This document shows, piece by piece, positions 1 to 5,773 of a stretch of 6,457 bases of DNA. This stretch comes from an uncultured Hyphomonadaceae bacterium. GTDB taxonomy: Bacteria > Pseudomonadota > Alphaproteobacteria > Caulobacterales > Hyphomonadaceae. Position numbers and translations under genes: made by a program. A model generated the notes under the pieces. The model was given only the letters and a program-made list of their open reading frames with translations. It had not been told where the DNA came from and ran no database searches. Location of the stretch: the NCBI GenBank assembly GCA_937873805.1, contig CALMWO010000324.1:1-6457 (forward strand), given 5' to 3'. Every line of letters starts with the position of its first letter. Position 1 is the first letter of the stretch.

Positions 1-1140
1 CTCGATGCTTCGGGCAATCCCTGGCCGCTTGGCCACAAGCTGAAGAACCCGGCCTATGCGAAAACGCTCCGCGCAATTGCTGCTGATGGCCCCAAGGCGC
101 TGACGCACGGCGCGATTGCGGATGCCATCGTATCGGCGGCGCAGCGCCAACCGCGCGCTGGCACGCTGACTGTTTTCGACCTGCAGGCTTATCAGCCGCG
201 GCGGCTTGATCCGCTGTGCGGCGCCTATCGCGTCTATCAGGTCTGCACCATGCCCTCGCCGTCTTCGGCGAATGCCATGCTGTCGATCATTAGCCTCTAC
301 GAGCGTGCGCGGCCGCAACCCGATGGCCCGAACAATCCGCAAGATTGGGCGGCCTTTGTGTGGGCGAGCCGCCTCTCTTACGTGGATCGCGATCACTACA
401 TGGCGGATGACCGTTTCATTGAGGCGCCGACCAAGGAGCTGATCGCGCCGGCTTATCTCGATGCGCGCGCGAAGCTGATCGACTTGTCGAAAGGACCGCT
501 GGTGATTCCGGTTGGAACGCCGAAGGGCGACGCGCTGCGCAACAAGTGGGGTAGCGAAGCGATGCAGGAGCATGGCACGACGCACCTGTCGGTGGTGGAT
601 GGCTATGGCAATGCCGTGTCGCTGACGGCGACGATCGAGTCCGAGTACGGCTCGCACCGCATGGCGCCGGGCTATGGCTTCTGGCTGAACAACCAGCTGA
701 CGGACTTCTCGCTTGTGCCGACAATCGACGGAAAACCGGTGGCGAATGCGGTGGCGCCGCGCAAGGCGCCGCGTTCATCCATGTCGCCGTCGATTATCAC
801 GGACAGACAAGGCGAGCTGGTGATGGTGGCCGGCTCGATGGGCGGCAGCACGATCATCGCGTCGGTCTCGCGCACGATCATCGGCGTATTGGATTGGAAA
901 CAAACACCGCAGGAAGCGGTTGGGACATCAGCCGTTTTCGCGCGCACGCCTGACATCATGGTGGAGAAGTCGCGCATGACGCCGGCAATGTCGGATGCAC
1001 TGCGCAAGCTGGGCTGGAAGATCGTGGAAGAAGACCTTGGCAGCGGAACTCACGTGATCCAGGTGACGCCGAACGGCCTCGTTGGCGGGGCGGACCCGCG
1101 CGAGGAAGGCAAGGCTGCGGGATTGCCAGCGACGCCGTAG
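1..1140 (+). CDS. ggt: Gamma-glutamyltransferase, C-terminal part (5' end outside window)
   Basis: Transfers or hydrolyses the gamma-glutamyl group of glutathione and related peptides; in Gram-negative bacteria it is normally periplasmic. The frame is open from base 1 with no start codon, so 379 C-terminal residues are visible. The proenzyme cuts itself before a threonine that becomes the nucleophile. Here that is the first Thr of the GTTHLS motif (bases 577-579), which gives 192 visible residues of the large subunit and a complete small subunit of 187, close to the roughly 190 of E. coli. Other active-site marks are NNQLTDFS (Asp that binds the substrate amino group), RSSMSP (bases 772-789, the Ser pair) and GSMGGS (841-846, the oxyanion Gly pair). 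A Glu stands where E. coli has Asn411 (TIESEYG), as in Bacillus-type enzymes. The end, GGADPREEGKAAG, is typical. The signal peptide would lie upstream of the window. Stop TAG at 1138-1140. Confidence 0.96.
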   Translation, partial: LDASGNPWPLGHKLKNPAYAKTLRAIAADGPKALTHGAIADAIVSAAQRQPRAGTLTVFDLQAYQPRRLDPLCGAYRVYQVCTMPSPSSANAMLSIISLYERARPQPDGPNNPQDWAAFVWASRLSYVDRDHYMADDRFIEAPTKELIAPAYLDARAKLIDLSKGPLVIPVGTPKGDALRNKWGSEAMQEHGTTHLSVVDGYGNAVSLTATIESEYGSHRMAPGYGFWLNNQLTDFSLVPTIDGKPVANAVAPRKAPRSSMSPSIITDRQGELVMVAGSMGGSTIIASVSRTIIGVLDWKQTPQEAVGTSAVFARTPDIMVEKSRMTPAMSDALRKLGWKIVEEDLGSGTHVIQVTPNGLVGGADPREEGKAAGLPATP

Positions 1141-1146
1141 GGCGTC
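1131..1146. terminator. GC-rich hairpin shared by two convergent genes
   Basis: GACGCC (1131-1136) and GGCGTC (1141-1146) form a perfect 6-bp stem with a 4-base loop. The ggt stop codon starts in the loop, and the stop of the opposing reductase gene (1145-1147) starts in the right arm. Neither strand has a T-tract after the stem, so it is not a classic intrinsic terminator. It may slow polymerase between the two genes or be a by-product of GC-rich overlapping ends. Confidence 0.3.
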
Positions 1147-2140
1147 AGACGACCTTCACCATGCGCTTGCCGATATTGTCGCCTGCGAGAAGGCCGATGA
1201 GAGCGTTTGGGAGATTCTCGAAGCCGTCGATGATATCTTCGTGGACTTTCAGTTGTCCGCTTGCGACCCATGACTGAAGATCGCTGAGCGCTTTTTCCAT
1301 CTGGCCGTAGAAATCCATCACGACGAAACCGCGAAGCGTAAGCCGCTTGGTGACGATGAGGCCGGGCACGCCGCGCGGACCGTGCGCTGCAGGCGCATCG
1401 TATTGCGAGACTGCGCCGCAGCACGAGACGCGACCATGATTGTTCATGTTGAACAGGCAGGCTTCGAGAATGTCGCCGCCGACATTGTCGAAATAGACGT
1501 CGATGCCTTTGGGAGCGGCTGCCCGCAGCGCTTTCGAGAATTCCGGCGACTTGTAGTCGACCGCCTTGTCGAAGCCGAGCTTGCTTGTGAGGAAATCACA
1601 CTTGGAGGCGCCGCCCGCGATGCCGATGGTCGTGCAGCCCTTGATCTTCGCGATCTGGCCGACGAGCGAGCCGACTGATCCTGCTGCTGCAGAAACAACA
1701 ACAGTCTCCCCTGCTTTCGGCTGGCCGCATTCGAGCAGGCCGAAATAGGCGGTGAGGCCAGCGATGCCGTAGACGCTCATGAGATAGGTCATCGGCTCGG
1801 CCTTGCCGAGTTTCTGCAGATGCTTCGCGGGAAGCGCGGCGTAGTCCTGCCAGCCTGTATCGGCGAAGACGAGGTCGCCGGGCTTGAAGCCGGGGTCGCG
1901 GCTTTCGATGACTTCGGCGAGCGCGCCGCCAGCCATGACGTCACCCTGCTTCACGGCGGAGCGATAGGTCGCGCCCCACATCCAGGCGCGGTTGGCGGCA
2001 TCAAGGGAGATGTAGCGCGTGCGGAGCAGAACTTCGCCGTCTTTCGCCGTGGGCATCGGGCCTTCGCCAAGCTTGAAGACCTCGGGACCGAGCTTGCCCT
2101 TGGGCAGGTGGTCAATCACGAACTGGCGGTTGGTTGGCAT
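1145..2140 (-). CDS. NADP-dependent medium-chain reductase, CurA / leukotriene B4 dehydrogenase-like
   Basis: A 331-residue zinc-independent medium-chain dehydrogenase/reductase. Family members use NADPH to reduce the carbon-carbon double bond of alpha,beta-unsaturated ketones and aldehydes (curcumin, prostaglandin and alkenal reductases) in the cytoplasm. The N-terminal catalytic fold (about 1-125) contains RTRYISLDAANRAWM and GGALAEVIES. The Rossmann fold follows, with the nucleotide-binding AAAGSVGS at 151-158. A lysine in GGASKCDFL (K180) and the Tyr of VDYKS (196) lie where relatives bind the 2'-phosphate of NADP. YFDNVGG (206-212) and CGAVSQY (241-247) are strong family marks. No structural-zinc cysteine cluster is present. 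The frame stays open upstream to 2302, but ATG at 2140 is preferred: GGGAG stands 8 nt before it and MPTNRQFVI is the usual start of the family. The physiological substrate cannot be read from sequence. It ends 4 bases from ggt and diverges from the beta-lactamase gene. Confidence 0.93.
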   Translation of the reverse strand: MPTNRQFVIDHLPKGKLGPEVFKLGEGPMPTAKDGEVLLRTRYISLDAANRAWMWGATYRSAVKQGDVMAGGALAEVIESRDPGFKPGDLVFADTGWQDYAALPAKHLQKLGKAEPMTYLMSVYGIAGLTAYFGLLECGQPKAGETVVVSAAAGSVGSLVGQIAKIKGCTTIGIAGGASKCDFLTSKLGFDKAVDYKSPEFSKALRAAAPKGIDVYFDNVGGDILEACLFNMNNHGRVSCCGAVSQYDAPAAHGPRGVPGLIVTKRLTLRGFVVMDFYGQMEKALSDLQSWVASGQLKVHEDIIDGFENLPNALIGLLAGDNIGKRMVKVV

Positions 2141-2241
2141 GGGGCGTCTCCCGTTTGTGCGTCCTGGCCTCGCAGCCGGCGCTTTGGCGCGATAGTGTGC
2201 CCGCCAGAAATCGACGCAACAGGATTCGTGGGAGTTCGGGC
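2141..2241. promoter_or_regulatory. Divergent intergenic region between the reductase and beta-lactamase genes
   Basis: These 101 bases must hold the start signals of two divergent genes. Both ribosome binding sites are clear: GGGAG on the - strand before 2140, and GGGAG at 2230-2234, 7 nt before ATG 2242. A weak - strand promoter candidate is TTGCGT (2214-2219) and CTATCG (2190-2195), with an 18-base spacer. I see no convincing + strand promoter, no LysR/AmpR-type gene next door and no clear operator palindrome, so induction of the lactamase by beta-lactams is not supported by this context. Confidence 0.3.
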
Positions 2242-3099
2242 ATGAAGTCTTTGATCGCGGGTGGACTTGCCGTTGCGGCCCTATCGACGGCAACGCCGGC
2301 ATTCGCGCAGACCAACTGGAACAAGCCGACCGAGCCGTTCCACATTGCGGGGAACATCTATTACGTCGGCACGGAGGGTCTGGGGGCTTACCTGTTCACG
2401 GGGCCGAAGGGGCATGTGCTGCTGGATGGGGCGACGCCACAGGGCGCACCGATCATCGAGGCGAACATCGCGAAGCTTGGGTTCAAGCTGAGCGACGTCA
2501 AGATCCTGCTGAACAGCCATGCGCACTTCGATCACTCCGGTGGGCTGGCGCAGCTGAAGAAGAATACAGGCGCGCAGCTGGCCGTTATGGACGGCGATGT
2601 TTCCGCGATCGAGGGCGGCTTCTATCTGGGCAGCGAAGACAGCAAGACGATGGGCGCGCCGCCGGTGAAGGTGGATCGCGTGCTGAAGGATGGCGACAAG
2701 GTTTCGCTGGAAGGTATCGAGCTGACGGCGAACCTGACGCCAGGCCATTCGCGCGGCTGCACATCGTGGGGCGCCAAGACGACCGAGGCTGGCAAGACGT
2801 ATGACGTGCTGGTGTTCTGCTCGGCGACAGTTGCGGCGAACCGGATCACGCCGCCGCTGCAGTATGCAGGCATCGTCGAGGACTATCGCGCGACCTTCGC
2901 CAAGGTGAAGACGATGAAGGCGGATATCCCCCTCGCCCCGCACCCTGAGTTCTTCGGGCTGCTGGAGAAGAACGCGAAAGCGAAAGCGGCGAAATCGCAA
3001 GCGGCATTTGTTGATCCGGGCGCGCTCGGGACGTTGATCGCGAAGCTGGAGAACGACTTCGAGACGACGCTGAAAGAGCGCACGGCGAAGGCGCAGTAG
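2242..3099 (+). CDS. Subclass B3 metallo-beta-lactamase (CAU-1-like)
   Basis: A 285-residue periplasmic zinc hydrolase that opens beta-lactam rings, carbapenems included in characterised B3 enzymes. Residues 1-22 are a signal peptide: MKS, a hydrophobic run, then cleavage after PAFA before QTNW. The zinc ligands appear complete: H93, H95 and H169 (TPGHS) for Zn1; D97, H98 and H234 (APHPEF) for Zn2, in the motif NSHAHFDHSGG. S204 in VFCSATV stands where lactonases and glyoxalase II carry a bridging Asp, and where B1/B2 enzymes carry a Cys ligand, so B3 fits best. NIYYVGTEGLGAYLF, TPGHSRGCTSW and AGIVEDYRATFAK recall Caulobacter CAU-1/Mbl1b as I remember them. The mature protein has two cysteines, C173 and C203. 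ATG 2242 is chosen over in-frame codons back to 2134 because GGGAG lies 7 nt upstream and the signal peptide begins there. Activity on beta-lactams is inferred; an environmental lactonase-like role remains possible. Confidence 0.93.
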   Translation: MKSLIAGGLAVAALSTATPAFAQTNWNKPTEPFHIAGNIYYVGTEGLGAYLFTGPKGHVLLDGATPQGAPIIEANIAKLGFKLSDVKILLNSHAHFDHSGGLAQLKKNTGAQLAVMDGDVSAIEGGFYLGSEDSKTMGAPPVKVDRVLKDGDKVSLEGIELTANLTPGHSRGCTSWGAKTTEAGKTYDVLVFCSATVAANRITPPLQYAGIVEDYRATFAKVKTMKADIPLAPHPEFFGLLEKNAKAKAAKSQAAFVDPGALGTLIAKLENDFETTLKERTAKAQ

Positions 3100-3157
3100 G
3101 GCCGCAACCCCGCATTTTTCTGCTTGCCTTCCACACCCTCTCAGTGTTGAGTCTTGT

Positions 3158-3172
3158 TGCGACTTAGTCGCA
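3158..3172. promoter_or_regulatory. Perfect 7-1-7 palindrome, possible Fur-type operator
   Basis: TGCGACT, one central T, then AGTCGCA is an exact 15-bp inverted repeat. This 7-1-7 geometry is the one described for Fur-family boxes (TGATAAT-N-ATTATCA), and a TGCGA...TCGCA core is common in GC-rich proteobacterial Fur-like sites. A second TGCGAC at 3193-3198 repeats the left half-site 35 bp downstream. The palindrome lies 58 bp after the lactamase stop and 103 bp before the next start codon. Assignment to Fur is inference; another dimeric regulator would also fit. Confidence 0.45.
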
Positions 3173-3182
3173 TGTGCAAGCC

Positions 3183-3209
3183 GAGTCGGTTGTGCGACAA
3201 GGCTTTATC
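3183..3209 (+). promoter_or_regulatory. Promoter candidate for the 170-residue unknown gene
   Basis: GCTTTATC at 3202-3209 matches 7 of 8 positions of the Caulobacter sigma-73 -10 element GCTANAWC. The element 12 bases upstream, GAGTCGG (3183-3189), is a poor match to TTGACGS, which suggests a promoter needing an activator. It overlaps the small palindrome CCGAGTCGG (3181-3189) and adjoins TTGTGCGACAA (3190-3200). Transcription would begin near 3215, leaving a leader of about 60 nt. Confidence 0.4.
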
Positions 3210-3223
3210 AGCAGTCAGCAGCC

Positions 3224-3256
3224 CGATCTGAAGATCGATGGCCACGGGGAACCGTG
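3224..3256 (+). promoter_or_regulatory. Two tandem tetraloop hairpins in the 5' leader
   Basis: CGATC-TGAA-GATCG (3224-3237) and CACGG-GGAA-CCGTG (3243-3256) are two perfect 5-bp stems, each closed by a four-base loop, the second a GNRA type. They are separated by 5 bases and end 6 bases before the ribosome binding site AGGAG (3263-3267). They could stabilise the message or act as a translational control element. I do not recognise a known riboswitch. Confidence 0.4.
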
Positions 3257-3274
3257 CGCCAGAGGAGAGACCGC

Positions 3275-3787
3275 ATGCAGGATCACGAGCTTATTCCCGG
3301 TGTGATGCTGGGCGCGCTGGGCGGCAGCGAGCGGTTGATGATCGGGGCTTTGCGGCTAATCGCGGCGGGGCGCGGGCGGTGTCCGGTGCTGACCAACGCA
3401 TTTGAGAGCCAGCTGGGATCGCAGGGCATGGCTGGCGCGCGAGGCGCGACCATCCTGGCGCACGCGCTTTCCTCGGAGAGCCAGCGCAAGCTGACGCTGG
3501 GCTGGCTGTGCGTGCGTGGCGTGACCTGGGACGAGGCAGCGATCCTTGCGATGCTGGAGGCGGCGCAGCGGACTGATTCACCGGGGATTGCGCGGTGGCT
3601 GTCGCGGCTGGGCATTGGTCAGCCCAGCCCGGTGCTGCAGCGTGGAATTGCGTGGTCGGCCGCGGCGTTTTCCGTGGCGGGCAAGCCGTTCGATCGCGAT
3701 GTTGGGAATCTGACGCGCGCGAGCACATCGGCGACGGCGCACATCCGCGAGCAGATCGAGACGCAGTTCGGTGAACGCGGAATCTAG
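3275..3787 (+). CDS. Conserved-looking hypothetical protein, 170 residues
   Basis: Function not recognised. ATG 3275 is preferred over the in-frame GTG at 3254 because AGGAG (3263-3267) lies 7 nt before it. The protein is soluble-looking and rich in Ala, Gly, Leu and Arg, with no signal peptide and no true membrane segment. Predicted by eye it is mostly helical: a helix at about 18-32 (SERLMIGALRLIAAGRG), one at 56-75 ending in RKL, a strand-like LGWLCVRG (75-82), then a helix TWDEAAILAMLEAAQR (84-99). Two cysteines, C36 and C79, do not form a metal-binding motif. The order of elements faintly recalls small uncharacterised proteins of sphingomonads (DUF6628), from memory only. It stands alone on its strand between a palindrome-rich leader and a terminator hairpin. 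Codon use matches its neighbours, so it reads as a real resident gene. Confidence 0.82.
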   Translation: MQDHELIPGVMLGALGGSERLMIGALRLIAAGRGRCPVLTNAFESQLGSQGMAGARGATILAHALSSESQRKLTLGWLCVRGVTWDEAAILAMLEAAQRTDSPGIARWLSRLGIGQPSPVLQRGIAWSAAAFSVAGKPFDRDVGNLTRASTSATAHIREQIETQFGERGI

Positions 3788-3795
3788 ACACGAAA

Positions 3796-3822
3796 ACGCC
3801 CTCGCCTTTTGGACGAGGGCGT
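3796..3822 (-). terminator. Rho-independent terminator of the lipoprotein gene
   Basis: ACGCCCTCG (3796-3804) pairs perfectly with CGAGGGCGT (3814-3822), a 9-bp GC-rich stem with a 9-base loop. Read on the - strand it starts 11 bases after the lipoprotein stop, and the stem runs into a short T-run (GCGTTTTCG). On the + strand no T-run follows, though the stem sits only 8 bases after the stop of the 170-residue gene and may also slow polymerase there. Confidence 0.75.
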
Positions 3823-3833
3823 CATCACCAAAG

Positions 3834-4517
3834 CTAGTTGCGGGCTGCCGGTGCGGCAGGAGCAGCAGGCGCAGGCGGCGGCGGGAGTGTTCCGCCTTCA
3901 GCCAGGATCTTCATGTTGTTCATGCCGCGCATGAAGTTCGTGCGGCGGCGTTCGACGTCAGCGGTCTTGGCGGCATCGTCACCCGGCACGAGCGAGAGAT
4001 CGTAGACCAGCGTGTAGAGGATTTTCGTGGTCTTCGCGTCGATCGCGCGGGCTTCGAGATTGCCGTGATAGAGATTGTACAGGCGGCCTTCGCGAACCGG
4101 CTGTGTGTAGGCGTAGGAATATTCGGTCTTGGCGACGAGAATTTCCGCGCCGACCGAACGCACCGAGCCAACCTCGCCCTCCTTGCCGGAGAGCATCGTG
4201 CAGGTTCCGGGCAGCTGCAGCCATTCGGTGATGTCGCAATATTTGCCGATGCGGCCCCAGACATCCTTCACCGGCTTGTTGATGGTGATTTCCATCGGGA
4301 TGGTGACGTAGTTGGGGTTGGCGACCTGCAGCGGCGGAGGCGCGGGGGGAGAGGCGGCAGGCGTCGGTGCGGCAGGCGGCGCTGCGGGCGCAACAGCGGC
4401 AGCCACAACCGGTGCAGGCGCGGCGGGGACTTCAACGATTTCGCGTTCATGGACCAGCACGCAACCGGGCAGCATGGTTGCGAGCAGCAGTGCGCCGAGC
4501 GTGCGCGTGTAGGTCAT
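3834..4517 (-). CDS. Lipoprotein with SRPBCC (START/Bet v1-like) domain and Pro/Ala linkers
   Basis: A 227-residue predicted lipoprotein. Residues 1-18 form a type II signal peptide ending in the lipobox LPGC, with C19 as the acylated residue; Pro at -2 is unusual but does occur. A low-complexity Pro/Ala/Val linker (about 31-63) follows. Then comes an SRPBCC-type domain (about 70-205) with typical features: ITINKPVKDVWGRIGKYCDITEWL, a Cys near LPGTC, GEVGSVRSV and repeated Tyr (TEYSYAYTQP, RLYNLYHG). The tail (210-227) is again Pro/Ala-rich. SRPBCC folds hold a deep hydrophobic cavity, so binding of a lipid or other hydrophobic ligand at the envelope is plausible; no catalytic residues can be assigned. 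ATG 4517 is chosen over an upstream in-frame start at 4604 because GGGAGGA lies just before it and the signal peptide begins there. It lies downstream of ruvB, has its own promoter candidate and ends at a terminator. Confidence 0.85.
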   Translation of the reverse strand: MTYTRTLGALLLATMLPGCVLVHEREIVEVPAAPAPVVAAAVAPAAPPAAPTPAASPPAPPPLQVANPNYVTIPMEITINKPVKDVWGRIGKYCDITEWLQLPGTCTMLSGKEGEVGSVRSVGAEILVAKTEYSYAYTQPVREGRLYNLYHGNLEARAIDAKTTKILYTLVYDLSLVPGDDAAKTADVERRRTNFMRGMNNMKILAEGGTLPPPPAPAAPAAPAARN

Positions 4518-4548
4518 CTCGTCCTCCCGTGGATTTTCTGTTGGGTCA

Positions 4549-4576
4549 TCGATAGCGGCGCTTCCACCTGCGTCAA
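4549..4576 (-). promoter_or_regulatory. Sigma-70-type promoter of the lipoprotein gene
   Basis: On the - strand TTGACGC (ending at 4570) is an exact -35 element of the Caulobacter housekeeping type. After a 13-base gap comes GCTATCGA (4556-4549), which matches five positions of GCTANAWC. In E. coli terms this is TTGACG, a 16-base spacer, then TATCGA. Start of transcription would be near 4542, about 25 nt before ATG 4517. It lies in the 139-base gap after ruvB, so the lipoprotein can be expressed independently. Confidence 0.6.
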
Positions 4577-4656
4577 GCAAGCTGGGACACGCCCCGTGTC
4601 GCACCGTGTCATTGATAGGGAACGCTGCTCGCCGGGTGATGTGGCGGGACAGAAAG

Positions 4657-5697
4657 TTAGGCCTCGTCCGAATCGTCTTCGAAGAGTGGCTGCTGGAACG
4701 CGGCGGGCGCCTTGAGACCTATGCGCTCCCACGCCTTGGGTGTCGCGACGCGGCCACGCGGCGTGCGAGCGACAAAGCCCTGCTGCATCAGATAGGGCTC
4801 AATCACTTCCTCGATGGAGTCGCGTGCTTCAGAGAGCGCGGCGGCGAGCGTATCTGCGCCGACCGGACCACCGCTGTAGGTTTTCACCAGCGCCTGCAGA
4901 TAGCGGCGATCGAGCGCGTCGAGACCGTCTTCATCGACTTCGAGACGTGAGAGCGCGCTGGACGCGCCCTTGCGGTCGATCTTCACGCCATCGGCTTCGC
5001 AGAAATCGCGGACGCGGCGCAGCAGGCGGATGGCGATGCGGGGCGTGCCACGCGAACGGCCAGCGATCTCTTCGGCGCCATCCTGGGTGATGTTGGCCTG
5101 AAGCTTCAGCCCTGCCCGCTTCACGATCGAGCCAAGTTCTTCGCGCGTGTAGAATTCGAGCCGGACCGGGATGCCGAAACGATCACGCAGCGGCGTGGAA
5201 AGAAGGCCGGCGCGCGTGGTGGCGCCGACCAGCGTGAAAGGCGGCAGGTCGATCTTCACGGATCGCGCGGACGGGCCCTCGCCGATGATGAGATCGAGCG
5301 AGTGATCTTCCATCGCGGGATAGAGAATTTCCTCGACGTGCGCTGGCAGGCGATGGATCTCGTCGATGAAGAGCACGTCGCGTGGCTCAAGGTTTGTCAG
5401 CAGGGCCGCGAGGTCGCCGGCCTTGGCGATGACCGGGCCGGAGGTGGCGCGGAAGCCAACGCCCATTTCGCGGGAGAGGATCTGCGCCAGCGTCGTCTTG
5501 CCGAGGCCCGGCGGGCCAGACAGCAGGACGTGATCGAGCGCATCGCCGCGCTTGCGGGCGGCGGCGACGAAGATTTTCAGGTTTGCCTTGGCGGCCTGCT
5601 GGCCGGTGAAATCGTCGAACGCGGTCGGGCGCAGCGCACGGTCGAGCGTCTCGCCGGGCTGGCGTTCGGGATCGGTGATGTCGCCGTCTCTGGCCAT
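4657..5697 (-). CDS. ruvB: Holliday junction branch-migration ATPase RuvB
   Basis: RuvB forms hexameric rings that pump DNA through RuvA-bound Holliday junctions during recombinational repair. The 346-residue product has every expected part: the N-terminal RALRPTAFDDFTGQ, Walker A GPPGLGKTT (61-69), Walker B LFIDEIH (109-115), sensor 1 GATTRAG (158-164), the arginine-finger region PLRDRFG (169-175), sensor 2 RGTPRIAIRLLRR (216-228) and the winged-helix DNA-binding end with RTPRGRVATPKAW (321-333). The acidic C-terminus FEDDSDEA is common in alphaproteobacteria. The frame extends to a TTG at 5727, but ATG 5697 gives the normal length and start; its only Shine-Dalgarno-like run, GGGG, is 12 nt away, so initiation may be weak. 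ruvA and ruvC are not visible: a SemiSWEET gene lies 76 bases upstream, and a lipoprotein gene replaces the ybgC-tol genes often found downstream in proteobacteria. Confidence 0.98.
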   Translation of the reverse strand: MARDGDITDPERQPGETLDRALRPTAFDDFTGQQAAKANLKIFVAAARKRGDALDHVLLSGPPGLGKTTLAQILSREMGVGFRATSGPVIAKAGDLAALLTNLEPRDVLFIDEIHRLPAHVEEILYPAMEDHSLDLIIGEGPSARSVKIDLPPFTLVGATTRAGLLSTPLRDRFGIPVRLEFYTREELGSIVKRAGLKLQANITQDGAEEIAGRSRGTPRIAIRLLRRVRDFCEADGVKIDRKGASSALSRLEVDEDGLDALDRRYLQALVKTYSGGPVGADTLAAALSEARDSIEEVIEPYLMQQGFVARTPRGRVATPKAWERIGLKAPAAFQQPLFEDDSDEA

Positions 5698-5773
5698 GGC
5701 CGACTTGTGCCCCAGTTCGCCGCCCAAGGGAACACTTGAGGAACGAAGGAGGCGTTAAGGCGCAGGACCCGTT

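Noticed and set aside
2141..2302. N-terminal extension of the reductase to 2302
   Set aside because: It would overlap the beta-lactamase signal peptide region, and its composition (Arg/Cys/Ser-rich) does not match the family; ATG 2140 has a good ribosome binding site.
2281..3000. - strand open frame of 239 codons within the beta-lactamase gene
   Set aside because: It lies wholly antisense to a gene with complete zinc-ligand motifs; its Arg/His/Gln-rich product resembles no protein family.
3099..3117. Possible intrinsic terminator after the beta-lactamase gene (GGG...CCC followed by TTTTT)
   Set aside because: Only three consecutive base pairs form before a mismatch, so the stem is too weak despite the T-run at 3115-3119.
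3771..4715. Long + strand open frame of 314 codons opposite the lipoprotein gene
   Set aside because: It is antisense to a gene with a clear signal peptide, lipobox, ribosome binding site, promoter and terminator. Its product is rich in Arg, Gly and Cys with no family features, as expected of a GC-rich shadow frame.
5695..5727. TTG at 5727 as the start of RuvB (10 extra residues)
   Set aside because: There is no Shine-Dalgarno sequence before it, and the extra residues are not typical of RuvB; ATG 5697 gives the usual length.
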